A DNA stretch of 37,471 nt from Trichoplax adhaerens (Eukaryota; Placozoa; Uniplacotomia; Trichoplacea; Trichoplacidae). The first letter of the stretch is position 1, and each line of letters starts with the position of its first letter. Of the stretch, positions 12,692 to 25,076 are shown in pieces. A program made the position numbers and the translations under genes. The stretch covers positions 8,527,517 to 8,564,987 of the forward strand of contig NW_002060947.1 in NCBI RefSeq assembly GCF_000150275.1, in the 5' to 3' direction. Below the pieces are notes generated by a model that had not been told where the DNA came from, did no database searches, and was given only the letters and a program-made list of their open reading frames with translations.

Positions 12692-14394
12692 ATAATTAAT
12701 GCAGCTAATTGTTAATTAAATTATATATAGATGTTTAGATTCAAATTTCATCTAAATTTATAGTTATTGGCAAAGGTGGTTATATTTGTACACAAATTTG
12801 TGTTTAGAGTAAGCTTCAATGTTTGAGTACTGCATGGAGCTATTGAAGGAGAATATACTGTGTTACTTCCAGCTGTTTTAATATTCACAGTAAAGTTCAT
12901 ACTTGAAGTTAACAGTCATTACCACTGCACCACTGCTTTTAGATGCATGAACACGAGCAGGCATCTGGTTTTACGCGTAACATGTCGTTCTTCATGATCT
13001 GTGGATTAATAAGGACATTATGTTTAGCAAAAGAAAACGTATCATCTTTCAATAAGATATATGACCGCTAATGGGTTAAGTCATTCTAGATATACTTAGA
13101 ACTTAAAGGAGTACCGGTATTTAACAAAAATTACAAGTATAACAATTTTTGTAGATGTTTAGAGACGGTTCTTTTAATTTTAGTCTTTCTACGTTAACAA
13201 GAAGGAAGGTGGGCTTCATAGATGAGCAATCTAACAGTTAACATTAGTTCTTTCTCATACTGTACAGTTGCCTGTAGAATCTGATCTTATTAATTTCATA
13301 AAATAGCAAATTTTGTATTTGATATAAAATTTAAGCATCTTCATGCTTTACGAAAGTTAGATCAATCCTATACCATAAGCTATTGGAACCAAGAAAGAGT
13401 AGTTATTAATCAGCAAAATTATGCAGTCAATATATACTAAAATGAACAAGGACAAGTGTATATTTGCAAAACATATTACCGTTGACAATTGGCTCGATTG
13501 AGCATTATAGATTTGATGTATGGGTCAGTTCATATTAAATTTAGATTTCTTCTATATTTTTATCAAATCAATTGCAAATCAACTTAGATTGTGATCTTAT
13601 TACTAGACTTCATAATCTGCTCTCAAAAATTTATCAAATTCGAATGCATTGTAACGTGAGCGTTTCAACTATAGAGCCTGAGATCCGTAATTACATTAGA
13701 TAATAACAGTCATAATAACTTGGAAAAGATTTTATATCAATGCCAGCTACGGTCTTTCAATAAATTTTCTTTTAATTTAGGCTATTACTAACTTTAGTTT
13801 ATTTTAAACCTATATATCTTTAATTTCGGAAAGTATGACTGTATTTATCAACTATCGGTTTATTTTTATAGTATTAACTATTAGGATAAAATTTGAATCA
13901 ATTAGAAATGAATGTAAATTTATAGCAAAGCTTAACTTTTTTCTAGTACCAAGATATTTTTAACGTCTTTATGGACAAAGTTATTATTTCCTACGGTGCT
14001 TCGAATAAAATTTGAGCTTTAAACTCCAATAACATTGAGATCCAAGATTAGCTAGATTATTTATTTCAGCTACTAAGAGACAAGAGAATGACTGTTTTGC
14101 TAAATACACATGAATGGTGAAAAATTATGCTATAAAACGGTTATTATGAGGAATTATAGCAAGATATAAAATTTATTATTTTTAAGTACATGCCCACGAG
14201 TAAAAAATTTACAGATCATGCTGAGAACTATTTCTGATAAGGAAAAAAGATTCTCTAGTTTTCTGTACATCTGTATTAACTTCAGTACAAATTTTCCACT
14301 ATACAAAAGTTAAAGAAAAACTTAACAGCTTCAATTAATTTACGCTGTTTGTAAATGATTCAAATCTAAGATGTCTACAAATACCAAATGAAAA

Positions 14395-15419
14395 TTATTG
14401 AACTAGCACAATATTTGCATGCGAATTTGTTTTTTTGCCAAGGCATAAACGTTTTGAATGATTAGAAATTAATATAGTATAGCATACAGGATTCATGCAT
14501 GAATTTACAAATAACAGTAAATATGCTATAATAGAGAGATGGTAGCCAATATAAGATAGTAAAAATTCTAATCGCATTGCATTGCCAATAAATACTACCA
14601 GACTTGGAAACCAACTTAGAAAATTCGTTACAGCTAGTACACCTGTGATAATACTTAAGCGCATTTGAGCTCGGCTTCGACTTGAGCGATTCTGAACAAC
14701 TAAATCGGAAATTCGATATCTCGCTCTATGAATACATACAATAATAGCTATATAAAGGATCATAGTGGCAATATAGAACAGTATACCCAAAGCAAATCCG
14801 ATTGTAGCGACAATTTGAAAAACGGGATCCAATATATCAGTAAAATAGCATACATTTGTAAATATCCTAAAATTATGCGGATCATACAGCTGATCGGAAC
14901 GAATATTGCTAATAATATTGTTACAGATAAAGCAATCATCCATGCTCCGACTACTAGAATTTTGGCGTGATCGAGAGTTAAGCGATATTTACCATGTGGT
15001 TTGACGACAGTTGTATAACGATCGACAGCAATATACAAAGTTAAGAAAGTAGGCAAAAAAGTTGCTATATTGGCCAAAAATCGTGCAAATGAACATGTCG
15101 GTGTAAGTACCCAGATATTAGTTACGTTATGACAGTATGATTGAAAGTAGCAATGATATATGTCTGAATGATAGTAGAGATAGTAACGATCAGCACTAGC
15201 AATAACAACAAGATATAAACTACCAAAAAAGTCAGCAATTGCTAAATTAATTATCAAAAATGTATGAATTTTATTAAACCTAAATTTTTTCCCGCTTTTA
15301 CTAAGAAAAGCTCGAAAAGAAGAACATATGACATAAAAGTTTGCTAAAACGCCAATTATACCAAATATCCAACAGATTAGAGAAGCCGCGATAATGCCTT
15401 GTAATATGCCCGAAGTCAT
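14395..15419 (-). pseudogene. near-complete LGR-like GPCR with one frameshift after TM4 (receptor copy 2)
   Basis: Paralogue of the intact receptors. The ATG at 15419 opens M-T-S-G-I-L-Q. The first frame covers TM1, TM2 (NLAIADFFG), ECL1 with CHNVTNIW, the TM3 Cys, the DRY motif and TM4. The second frame takes over within about 14895-14907 and runs through ECL2 (FRIFTNVCYF), TM5, TM6 (SWFPS), TM7 (NPVCY) and a basic tail to the stop at 14395. Comparison with the relatives suggests one base lost between TM4 and ECL2; every other motif is preserved. The ECL2 stretch DPHNFRIFTNVC is nearly the same as in the decayed copy at 19704-20600, so those two look like closest relatives. It is either a young pseudogene, a segregating null allele or a sequencing error. 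An intron is unlikely because no sibling copy has one. Confidence 0.85.
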
Positions 15420-18400
15420 TTTAGTTCTTACTTCCTAAGTGATTTTCAACAGAAATACGTTACTAATTTTAAATCGTTTCGAAGAGATTTTTGTAAGTTT
15501 AAGACAGAATTTGCTTGTAAGAGAATTAAAAATTATCTATTTAGTCGGCGATCAATCTGATTCTTTATAACAGTCGCTACGGCTATTACAAATACCATAA
15601 AATGTATTTTTGCAGGTGTAGTGAACATATTAAAGCTTTTAATTTACTTTACTTAAATAATTTGAATATTTAATAAATTTAATTTAAAATTGTCTGGTTG
15701 CTAACTTAAAATATCATAATAGTCGTACGCCAATCGTATTAACAGAATCGGTTTACATATTCTACGGGCTATTGAAAATTATTATGAATTATTAAAACAG
15801 CTTCTACATAGTTTATAAAAGCATGATTAAGATTATTAATAGTTAACGCATAGGATGGTTTTTATTTGTTAAACTCAGGGCGAATTTTATCAAGTCAGCA
15901 CCGTATTAAAAAAGAACACTTTTTCAGATTATAGGTAGATAATGAATTATAAATGATAAACTGAAGATTTACGTGCAGCTTGACTGACAGAGCTGGTTAA
16001 TTGTCGAGAAGTGTATTTGGGTTCAAGTAAAAAGTTCTTACTAGGATTAATTATTTTCTTATGGGAGTCTGTTTTACTTTGTGCTATAGTTTAAGAGTAG
16101 ACACGAATGCGCTTATAGGAAATCTGCTAAAAATTTATTCGCGTAAAAGCTTCTAAGCGACAGAAATACTGTATCTTAAAGCTCCTCCAGTAAACCAAAC
16201 GATTCATAGATTAAAAAGTTCTGGGATATGGCATAGCCAGCTTCTAAGGACTGAAACATTTTAAATTTAATGCAAATGCAGTACCACAAGTTGAAGACCA
16301 TATTCTAGGATACAGTATTGCGCCATTTTAAATTCTGATAGTAATTTAAGCATTAGACTAGTGTTTTCTAATGAAAGTGCTGGGTTACAATTTAAAGCAT
16401 CACACTCTATAATTTTAAATTCCGATACTTATTTACTAAACCGTATTTTGTGACAAGAACGTTAATCAAAGTACGGTATTTTATTCTAACTTATTTGGCA
16501 ATTTCCATTGAAATTTCTGTTACACTTTAGCAATACTATATTCAAAGTAATGGGAAAATTCTTAATGTACTCCGACAATACTACCATGACACACACACAT
16601 ATGATTATATTTATACAATTTACCTTTATTTCAATTACTGATTCACTATTCCAGTGCCTCTAATTTTTCCAACTTATTCTTAACTTGCAACTTAAGCATT
16701 TACGATTTATAACGACTGTAACTCGTGTACTGATTGACTTACGACTAAGCCTAATCTGGCCGACCATAAGTCTAGTAAAACAAATACAATTATAATCATA
16801 CTCTTTTCAGTGCGTAATACGGTTACTATAATAGTCACAACAATTTCTTTATAGATGTTCCAAGCACGAATACAAGGTCTGATAGCTAATGCGAATATTT
16901 ATTAAATTGATATTATGTTTTCATACCCACTTTCATGCCTACTTTTATACAATAAAATATTGCTTTATAAATTATGTATGGGCGAAAAATACGATAGCGC
17001 CCTACTATGTTGACGAAAATCTTGTTATATCAGTATTGATTAGTAGCGATAATGCTAATAATAGCCGGAAGTGGGTGTGCACAATTTTCAAAGATAAGTT
17101 TCTTTTTTGTAATAATGCATTATTTACAAATGCTGTCTGCATTAATTTATTTTATTAGAACAAATTAGTTTATTGGTAGTGTTAAATGGATAAGATTTAT
17201 GGCATTATTGCATGTTTTATCTCAGATCACATTTATCAACTACGTCTTAATTTCAAAACGCTGTCGAAACGAATGAAAATGCCATGTCATCAATAGTATC
17301 GTCTTTCTGCCATTTTAGTACCATGATAATTAAATTAAATTTGTATCATAGTACTTACTAATGATCTAAAGAATGTATCAATTTTCTACATATAAGTATA
17401 TTCAATTAATTTCGTCATTACCTTATTTCTATAACGACTACTACATGATCATTATTATTTCAATTCTATCGCTTTATTATTGAAATTTAATTATATTTAT
17501 AGTAATTTGGCAATGCTAGGAATATTCTAAGATTGGCGATGATGTTACTACGACATAGCTTTAACACCATCTACTACTAACTGATTAACTAACTGGCTAA
17601 GCAACTGAAAGTAGCAACTGCTATGCAGTTTCAGACTTATTGCGCTATCGATGCTTACTGAGGGGTTTAATGTATTGGATCAATAAATTGCAGTAATAAA
17701 CGCCATACATTTTTCTATATAAGAAGCTCAAAGCGAGCTTATACGTATTAGGAAACTATTCGAAGCACTGTAATTGTAGATCAAGTTTGCGGTTATAGCT
17801 AAGAAAAGCGTACCAATTTGTTTAGCAGTTTGCCACATTCTTAAAGTACTGTTAATATGCTATAATTGTTATTGACAAACTTGATGAATTTATTCATTAA
17901 TCAACTGCGAAAAATCTATATATTTAAAGGATTAACGCTTTAATATTAAGTAGTAACGATTGTAGCAAGCTATAGTAATGTTAAACAGACTGATCTCAAG
18001 ATAGTCTCAATGCTAAAAATATGGATCAGTATCTGAAATGTTAGTTCATAAATTAGCACCCAAAGGGTAATTCTAATTATTACCAGGTTACAGACTCTTC
18101 GTCTCTTGGCGGAGATTAAGTTTTAATGATCTTCTGATTCTAAATTTAACTCATGTCTTGCAAAAAAGACTAAGGTTACGGTAATCATACAAGTTATTTT
18201 GCATCACCCTATGACTTTTAAGTTCTTAAATACTTAAGGATAAAAATTATGTCGTTAATTGCTATTTTAATACAGGGAGAGAACAAAGTTTAGTGGTCCT
18301 TCACAGTTGCCATTGAATTTCCAGCAGTTACAGACAGCTAGTTACGATAAATAACTACAAATTCATGGCACGCTGCTTGGTTAATAATATCCGCTTTATT

Positions 18401-19703
18401 GAATATATGCTACCCAATAAACGTAAATTAGACTGCCTTAGACTTATCGCTGCAATAACTGTAGTTTGCTATAGAAAAAAATTAAGCATTAAACCTGGTG
18501 AACTTTGTAAATTTCCTCCGGAGCTATCTCAGCCCAATTTATATTCATTGCTTTCAATGCAGAACTTAAGATACCATTCAAAAATAATTCTTAGAAATAG
18601 AGGGTACATATGGAAGTTTCTGATAATAGTAGTGCTCTTACACGGCATAAATCCTTGACCAACAAATTAATCTTAGTTTGATGATATATTAGTCTTAACT
18701 AGTTAACCTTTAACAGTTAATTGGAAGTATAATTAGTACGGTATAATCTGTCGATATTAAGCAAATCTTGCGTTACTGAGCCTAATATTGCCGACTAATG
18801 CCTAATCAAGAATGCTCTAAAAATTTTTTCTGCATATTACAGTTCTGCTCCAGAGCTAATCTTAATTACGACGGCCTTTCTAACTGTGAAATTGTTAGCA
18901 ATATTTAAGGGGTTAACGTGAAATCAAAGACACAAATCCCTGAAGATCAGTAAAATTAGCAATAACAGTTATCAAGTGCTTTTAAGACAGATCTTAGTGC
19001 CCTGAACCAGTAAGACGACTTGGTAATTAGACTTTCTCATTTCCTAGTCATAAAACTTGTGACACTAACTTTATGAAAAACTACTCTGTATTTTATCACA
19101 TAAACTGATTGACTGTTTGATGTTTATTAATAGTTAAATATTCGTTACTCTCGATTCCAAAATAGCTAATATATTTTATAATTTAGTCAGATTTCATAAA
19201 TAATTACCGTACAGGTATTAAGTAGTTTAATGAAGGAACTAATTCTGAAAAGTTATCTTGTTCAACTGAGAAAAAACCAAGGGTGTTTTCTAATTGAACT
19301 TATTACATGACTTTATTGTCTTTTATTGCATGAACATGAAATACTATTAATTAATATAAGAAACTTTTTCTATACTACCGATGATTTGAAATGATTTATA
19401 CAACATTTAACAAAGATAGTTTAATTTTGGCTTCAGTCCTATTTTTTCAGAATCGATTTACTAAGAAGTCTATAGCAATTTTAGATTACTATCTAAATCC
19501 GTCAGTTAGCTTAATTCGTAAGATTAAATTTTATTAGAACGTGAATTGAAAACGATGTTGCCGGTAGATGTATAATTTTACTATTTAACTCAAGTTAAAA
19601 TTAGGAATGCAACGTAATATTTTCAATATTGCTATCGAATTTTACTGATGGATATTACAAAATAAGTGACAGTGTTACTACATTCATGGTCACACCTCTA
19701 GAA
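15420..19703. other. intergenic region between receptor copies 2 and 3
   Basis: Contains only chance-length frames: 16889-17158 (89 codons), a 37-codon frame from 17187, and 18365-18658. No receptor motif, repeat or RNA gene was recognised. Confidence 0.5.
18365..18658 (+). CDS. small hypothetical ORF, 97 aa
   Basis: An ATG-initiated 97-codon frame on the strand opposite to the receptors. It has a basic N-terminal half, a central strip LSIKPGELCKFPPELSQP (about 50-67) and a hydrophobic C-terminal segment (about 83-93). No family is recognised. A few frames of this length are expected by chance in 37 kb at this A+T level, so support is weak. It stands in an otherwise empty 4.3-kb interval. 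Confidence 0.17.
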   Translation: MARCLVNNIRFIEYMLPNKRKLDCLRLIAAITVVCYRKKLSIKPGELCKFPPELSQPNLYSLLSMQNLRYHSKIILRNRGYIWKFLIIVVLLHGINP

Positions 19704-20600
19704 TTAAAAGCAAGAGCAACGTTTGCGATATGCTCTGGACGTCATTACTGAATATGCTATAAGATTTTTACAACAATTTACATACAGAAATAAGTAGCCA
19801 ACTACTGTAATATGATAGCCAAGGTAAGATTTTAAAAATGGTACATTCGCTACTTGAGTTATAAAGAAGAGTAAACTCGGTAGCCAACTTAATAAATTAG
19901 TCATAGCTAGAAATCCGGTAATGATACCGAAACGGGTTTCAATATTGGTTCTAACATTGAATGATGTCGCACCGAAACTAGTGATCAAGTTACAAGATCG
20001 TCGAATATGGACAATGATATTAATTTATAATCCTATAGTAATAAGATATACCAATATGATAATAAAAACCACATGCAGTTAGAACTTGAAATACATCGTC
20101 ATATAAATCGCTAAAGAAACAAACGTTAGTGAAAATTCTAAAGTTATTAGGGTCAAAGAGTTTTGAGGATCGGCTAATAGCAATGTTCGCTATTATGAAT
20201 CTGATGATCCACGATATTGCTATCGAAAGTTTAGCTTTGCTTATGGTTGAGCGATTTCGGCCGTGCAAAGATACGATACATTTATATCGATCGATTGAAA
20301 TTAATAGCATAATAACTGCTGGAACATAATATCCCAAAATACCAAAAAATCGAGCAAAAGAACAACTAGGACTTTGCAATCATATATTAGTGGCATTATA
20401 GCAAGCATTGTAGAGATAAAAATAAGTTAATGGCTTCGAGTTCGAGGTTTTTGACGTATGCTAAAATAGTAAAAACGTTCTTATTTCTTTTACAACTTCC
20501 TATTTGTTCATTGTTGAAGAATTTGTGAGTGTCTTTTATCACTAGAAGAAGAAATAATTTTAGATCTGCTAAACGTTTAATCAAAATAAAATTGATAGAG
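19704..20600 (-). pseudogene. decayed LGR-like GPCR relic (receptor copy 3)
   Basis: Minus-strand receptor remains in several frames. A TM2-like strip (ILIKRLADLKLFLLLV) lies near 20520-20600. ECL1 reads ACYNATNI and then a TGA at 20380-20382, where relatives have Trp. The TM3 Cys, SIDRY, TM4 and ECL2 (FRIFTNVCFF) follow in the frame 20020-20379. TM5 is broken by a frameshift near 20060 and by a TAA near 20023-20028. TM6 (SWLPS) and TM7 follow at 19704-19988. The TM7 motif is NLIAY instead of NPxxY, losing the conserved proline. TM1 is not recognisable. The lesions are too many for sequencing error, so this is a true pseudogene. Confidence 0.88.
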
Positions 20601-21006
20601 TTTCAACAAAATAATTTGGAATACGAGAATGTGTTAAATTGACAAATAATCTTAATCATTTGTAGTGCAGCCCCAAATATAGCTTAGATTACTATTATAA
20701 GACTGTACGAGAATAACTTAACTTGTAAGCTAGAGTGTAAGATTGTGTAAGAGTCTATTTGTAGAAGATGTTTACAGTACGTATTGTAGCGAATCTATTA
20801 AGATGTTTATATAAAGACCTGAGATATACAGTACATTTGCGCTAAGTATGTTAGTACTGTAAGTATTATATTGTAATGCTTTAAATAGACGCGCGAATTA
20901 TGAATAGATTGCGCGATAGTAAATTTAGATCTGATCTTGCGACTTAATGGGCAAGATAAGATTTGTTACAGTAAAAGCATTCTGTAACTAATCGTATATA
21001 AATCGT

Positions 21007-21143
21007 GAATTTTGCTATAATAAGTAGATTGTCAGATAGTCAGATAGTCCTTGGTTGTTAGACGAACCTAACTTCTGTAATAAAGTGAAATTTGCAAGAA
21101 ACTGTAGTTCTTGATTTATTGTTTTGAAGATCACTTTATCACA
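21007..21143 (+). repeat. dispersed hairpin repeat R2, copy B
   Basis: Partner of 12547-12691 with about 65-70% identity by eye. It folds as nested arms: ATAAAGTGA pairs with TCACTTTAT, and inside it CAAGAA pairs with TTCTTG around CTGTAG. The copy just upstream of decayed receptor copy 3 also has a short GTCAGATA duplication. Confidence 0.6.
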
Positions 21144-24100
21144 TCATTGCAGTAGGGTTCGATTGTATGAAGAAGTTAAGTAATGAATAAGTTTAAGAAA
21201 TTCCAGGGTGATAAGTTGAAAATGAAGCTGAAGAAAGATTATATAATTTCGCTTAAGTAATAACCACAATATGCGACATATTAAAGTTTTACATGTTTGC
21301 CTTAGTTCTGATATTAAACTTTTTCTGAAATGGATAAGATTACGATTTATAAACGAAATGAATAAGAGCTACGTTGAGAATCAAAGCTAAATTATGCCGA
21401 CTTTTATATTTCATGTAACGTACTCCAATTATTATGTACTAGGCTATTCCATCGAGTCAGGCCAGATAGTAACAGTTTGAAGAATATTTTTGTTTGACTT
21501 TAAATGTTTCATATCAGAATATCGACAAAAAATACCATATAATTGAACTTTAATTTGTCTTAAGTGCTAATTAGACATCATACCACATAAGATACACGCG
21601 CTGACATCTGCCTTAAAACTAATAGGTAATTACATATTCTTATGGGATAACAATTACATTATAAAAGGATATAAGGCTACTAGTATTAATAGTAATTAAT
21701 TACCAGATTATATGGCAGAAGAATTCATTATAGCAGCCAATAAAAAGACAACATACTACAAATGCAAAAATAAATTTTAAGAAAATAACGCATTTAAATA
21801 ATTTTTTCATTGTTATGTATAGTTATAGCCACTAAATAATTGTTATTTTAAAAAGCGTTAAGACCGTTCTTAGTATTTCGATTTCTTAATACAAGTACGA
21901 ATTCTTTTCATTGAATCTATTTAAAACTGAATTATCTTTTATAATGTAGTAAGATTAAGTTTCAGTACGCAGTAACTGCTGCTAGTGACACCGCAGTTTT
22001 ATTTTTGTATCGCAATTTTACCACTAATTACGAAATACAAACATTACGACGGCAGCAGACCTTAATTGTTCAAGCCAGTCATGGTAATCAATACCACACA
22101 GTGTGTAGACGTGGTAGTATATCAAAGTAAACAAAACTTTTCATGCTATATCATTTGGGCCCCAGACTTGAACACTGACACTAACCTTTGCTCTAAAATT
22201 CAAATTCAAATAGAAGTTAATAATTTTTCGTATTTATAGTTTTAATCATTACGTAAACGCAGCATTTTAATAAGAATTTATATCGGTTCCGTTAGATAAT
22301 AGATTATGGAGTAAAAGTGCATATGTCAGTTTGCCATTGTCTTTGAAAATTTATGCCAGTATAGCGCCGGTATAAGTTATTTCGATATTATATTAAAATT
22401 AATGAAAACGAAATGGTTTTATCTAGAGTAGAATTTTTAAATCAAATATCATGGTATTAACATGCATTAAGTCATGTAATTAGGGTGGGGACTAATAGAT
22501 CCGAAATATAATCTAGTTTTGCAAAGGGCTAAATTAGCTAATCGGGTTGACATACGGTATTACAGTGTCACAAATTCAACTCAGCAACAAGGAAACTTAC
22601 AGTAAAAGTCGTATAAGTAACGACTTAAATGCCCTTGAACTAAAAGTTTAACACACACAGAATAGTGCCGTAAAGATAGAACTTTTATTAGTACAGACAC
22701 ATCTACAACTTTCCACCTCACAACTCAACTCAAACGTTTCGGTTGACATAGAAACCATCTAATTTGTAAACAAGAATGGTATTAGTATTATACCTTACTA
22801 GGAGGGGCATTTCGAACTGAGATGTTCCTTACATAGCTTTTCTATCAATAAATATTTTTAATCTCTTACTCATACTTTATCTTAATCTAAGCGTGTATGT
22901 TGTCTAATTCAACTATCAATAGCCAGAACTTGAATCATCTTACTGCTATCTAAATATACTAACAATCAATATCGGATATTCAATAAACTATTACAAGTAA
23001 TATCCACGTTAAGGTATTACTTATCTTACCTTGCACTACAGATATGGGTATCTTCCATATAGCTACTGTTGTGAACTTGGTCACTTTGTGGAAGCGTGCA
23101 TGTAATTCTATCCAAACTCACAAAAACAAGGGTTTTATGTTTCTTTTTCTTTTTATTTTGGCTATTATTGTTCTGAATCTCTTGTGGATCTAATCTAATT
23201 TTCTTTCCTAACTCCCCGTCTATCTTTACAGCTTCTCTTTTATATATAAGCTTCCTTGCGCAGCGTCCAATACCTTATCTGAGTTTTAGCACCGCATGAT
23301 TAAGGCATTTTAGCTGCGTAGATTATTCGTATACTATCTAATACACTTACATTATGGCCATTACCATATTGTAATAAGTTACGATAGATAAGACATACTG
23401 ATCTAGACAATTATCATAAAGTTATTATATCGCTGTCACGACAGCTACTACTGTACTTATTAGACTATCCTAACGTTAAGATAAAACAGTAACATGCAGT
23501 AGTTACTGAGAAAGTTTCCATTCGCTAATTTCAGCAAAAGTTATCTTTTCTTCGTCAAAATGAATTCCTAGAGCAAAAAGAGATAGTTAGCAATGCGTAT
23601 CTTGCTAAATATTGGCGTGATGACTAAAAAACCAGTCTTCAAATATTGTATATAATTTTATAATTTGCGGTAAAATGTATATTTTGCATAATATGTATAT
23701 TTAAGTAGCTCATAATTAAGATGATGTACAAATATGCCTTAGATGCATTGATGAAAAAGTAGATTTATATATCAGAATGATGCATAATGCAGGATTGTAT
23801 AATAAAATTCTTTAATCATCTCTATAACAACAATACTAATTTTCTACTAAGATTTTAATTCTTCGTTGCGTAGGTAGTGAATATTACAGAGAGCAAAATG
23901 AATTAATCATAGGCGGAGAAAAGAGTAAAAAAATATCGTTAGATGCTGAGATTCAAGTTCAAATATACATTAAATGAGCACTCACTTTAACATATCGTAA
24001 AATTATGATCAGTTTCGATAGATTCAAATATAATTAGTCTATCTATAATAAACGCTTGAAATATTTATAAAAATTATCGCTTTGATACCGACAGTCTTTT

Positions 24101-24543
24101 TTTTAATTTCAATGCTACAGTTACCAATTTAAACAAGTCATTTCATTTTCTAAGATATTTTATCCACAAGCTGCAGCATTTTACGCATAAAAGTTTAGGC
24201 TTATACTATTTTTCAAGAAGATTCCACCGGTTATGAGTATACAGGTATATACTACTCTACTCAATTTCTTTACAAAGAGGAAATGATAAACATTCTGATC
24301 CTCAGCGCGTATCTTTGGTAGATTTTTTAAACGTTCAGATTTCTATGACTACTATGTTTTCGTTGCATAGCAATTACTTTATTACCCTGTTACGAAAGTA
24401 ATCTACATGATGTGTACTTTATTTCTATGTTACCTTCTAGATATGTTTATATCTCAAGAATGGTTACGGTCTCCTTAATTATAACTTCAGTGGTTAACAG
24501 TTGATATCTTAGGAATCTTTACCTTAGCATTAGATAGACTAAA

Positions 24544-24579
24544 ATAGTAATTGCCAGATAGTAATTGCCAGATAGTTTA
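24544..24579. repeat. short tandem repeat AGTAATTGCCAGAT
   Basis: The string AGTAATTGCCAGAT occurs twice in direct tandem, followed by a partial third AGT. It is a simple local duplication. Confidence 0.8.
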
Positions 24580-24795
24580 ATAGGATTGTATCTATCACCT
24601 TTAAGGTTGTTAAAGTTCAAAGTAGATTTTCTAAGTTTAGAGGAAATATCTTAGTAGGATAGCCTTATATGTGTTTGCTAAACTATTATTAAGAATAAAT
24701 TAATTCGATACTGATGCAGTAAATTTAATACGATTAGATTAAGTTTAATTAATATTGATAGAGGCTCTTCAGACAATTAATTTATTTAGTTTCTA

Positions 24796-25076
24796 ATGGA
24801 CGAGGAGACTTGTGTAGTAAAAGCGATTTTAGGTACCGAAACCTACATAAGCGGCGTCTTCGCCGATAATAAATTAGATTGTGATTTTCTAGTAAGTTTG
24901 AGGTTCTCGCTGTGTTAATCCTACCTGCTTAGGAATGCCAAATGACAGGTATTCCAAATAACAGTAGGTTGGCTAGAAAATACTCTCTCAACTCCTGCTG
25001 CAAATTAGGGCTATTCCTAGCTCGTAACGCACCCTTAATAAGTACTTTTATATCATACAGGCTGTATATTTGGTAA
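24796..25076 (+). CDS. possible two-exon small gene, 79 aa
   Basis: An ATG at 24796 starts 32 codons (M-D-E-E-T-C-V-V-K-A-I-L-G and on) that run up to a strong splice-donor match GTAAGT at 24892. A pyrimidine-rich stretch ending in CTTAG at 24932 is a fair acceptor. Removing 24892-24932 (41 bases) keeps phase 0 and opens 47 more codons (E-C-Q-M-T-G-I-P-N-N and on) to a TAA at 25074-25076. The predicted product has five cysteines and a hydrophobic C-terminal third, with no family I recognise. Without splicing, the frame stops at about 24919. A 41-base intron is shorter than most animals use, and frames this short are common by chance, so this is only a candidate. Confidence 0.25.

Larger units (their letters stand above)
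5640..14394. other. 8.8-kb intergenic region between receptor copies 1 and 2
   Basis: No convincing gene. It holds several protein-like fragments without a full frame (7812-8089, 9012-9095, 9145-9354, 10114-10260, 12751-12970; see findings), a candidate solo-LTR-like interval (9577-10000), the 50-N gap and repeat R2 copy A. About 5640-7800 and 11600-12500 look empty to me. Confidence 0.5.

Noticed and set aside
14728-14970. Plus-strand frame inside receptor copy 2
   Set aside because: Shadow of the receptor coding sequence on the other strand. The same holds for 20129-20329.
16889-17158. 89-codon plus-strand frame
   Set aside because: Chance length at this A+T level, with no recognised family and no supporting signals.
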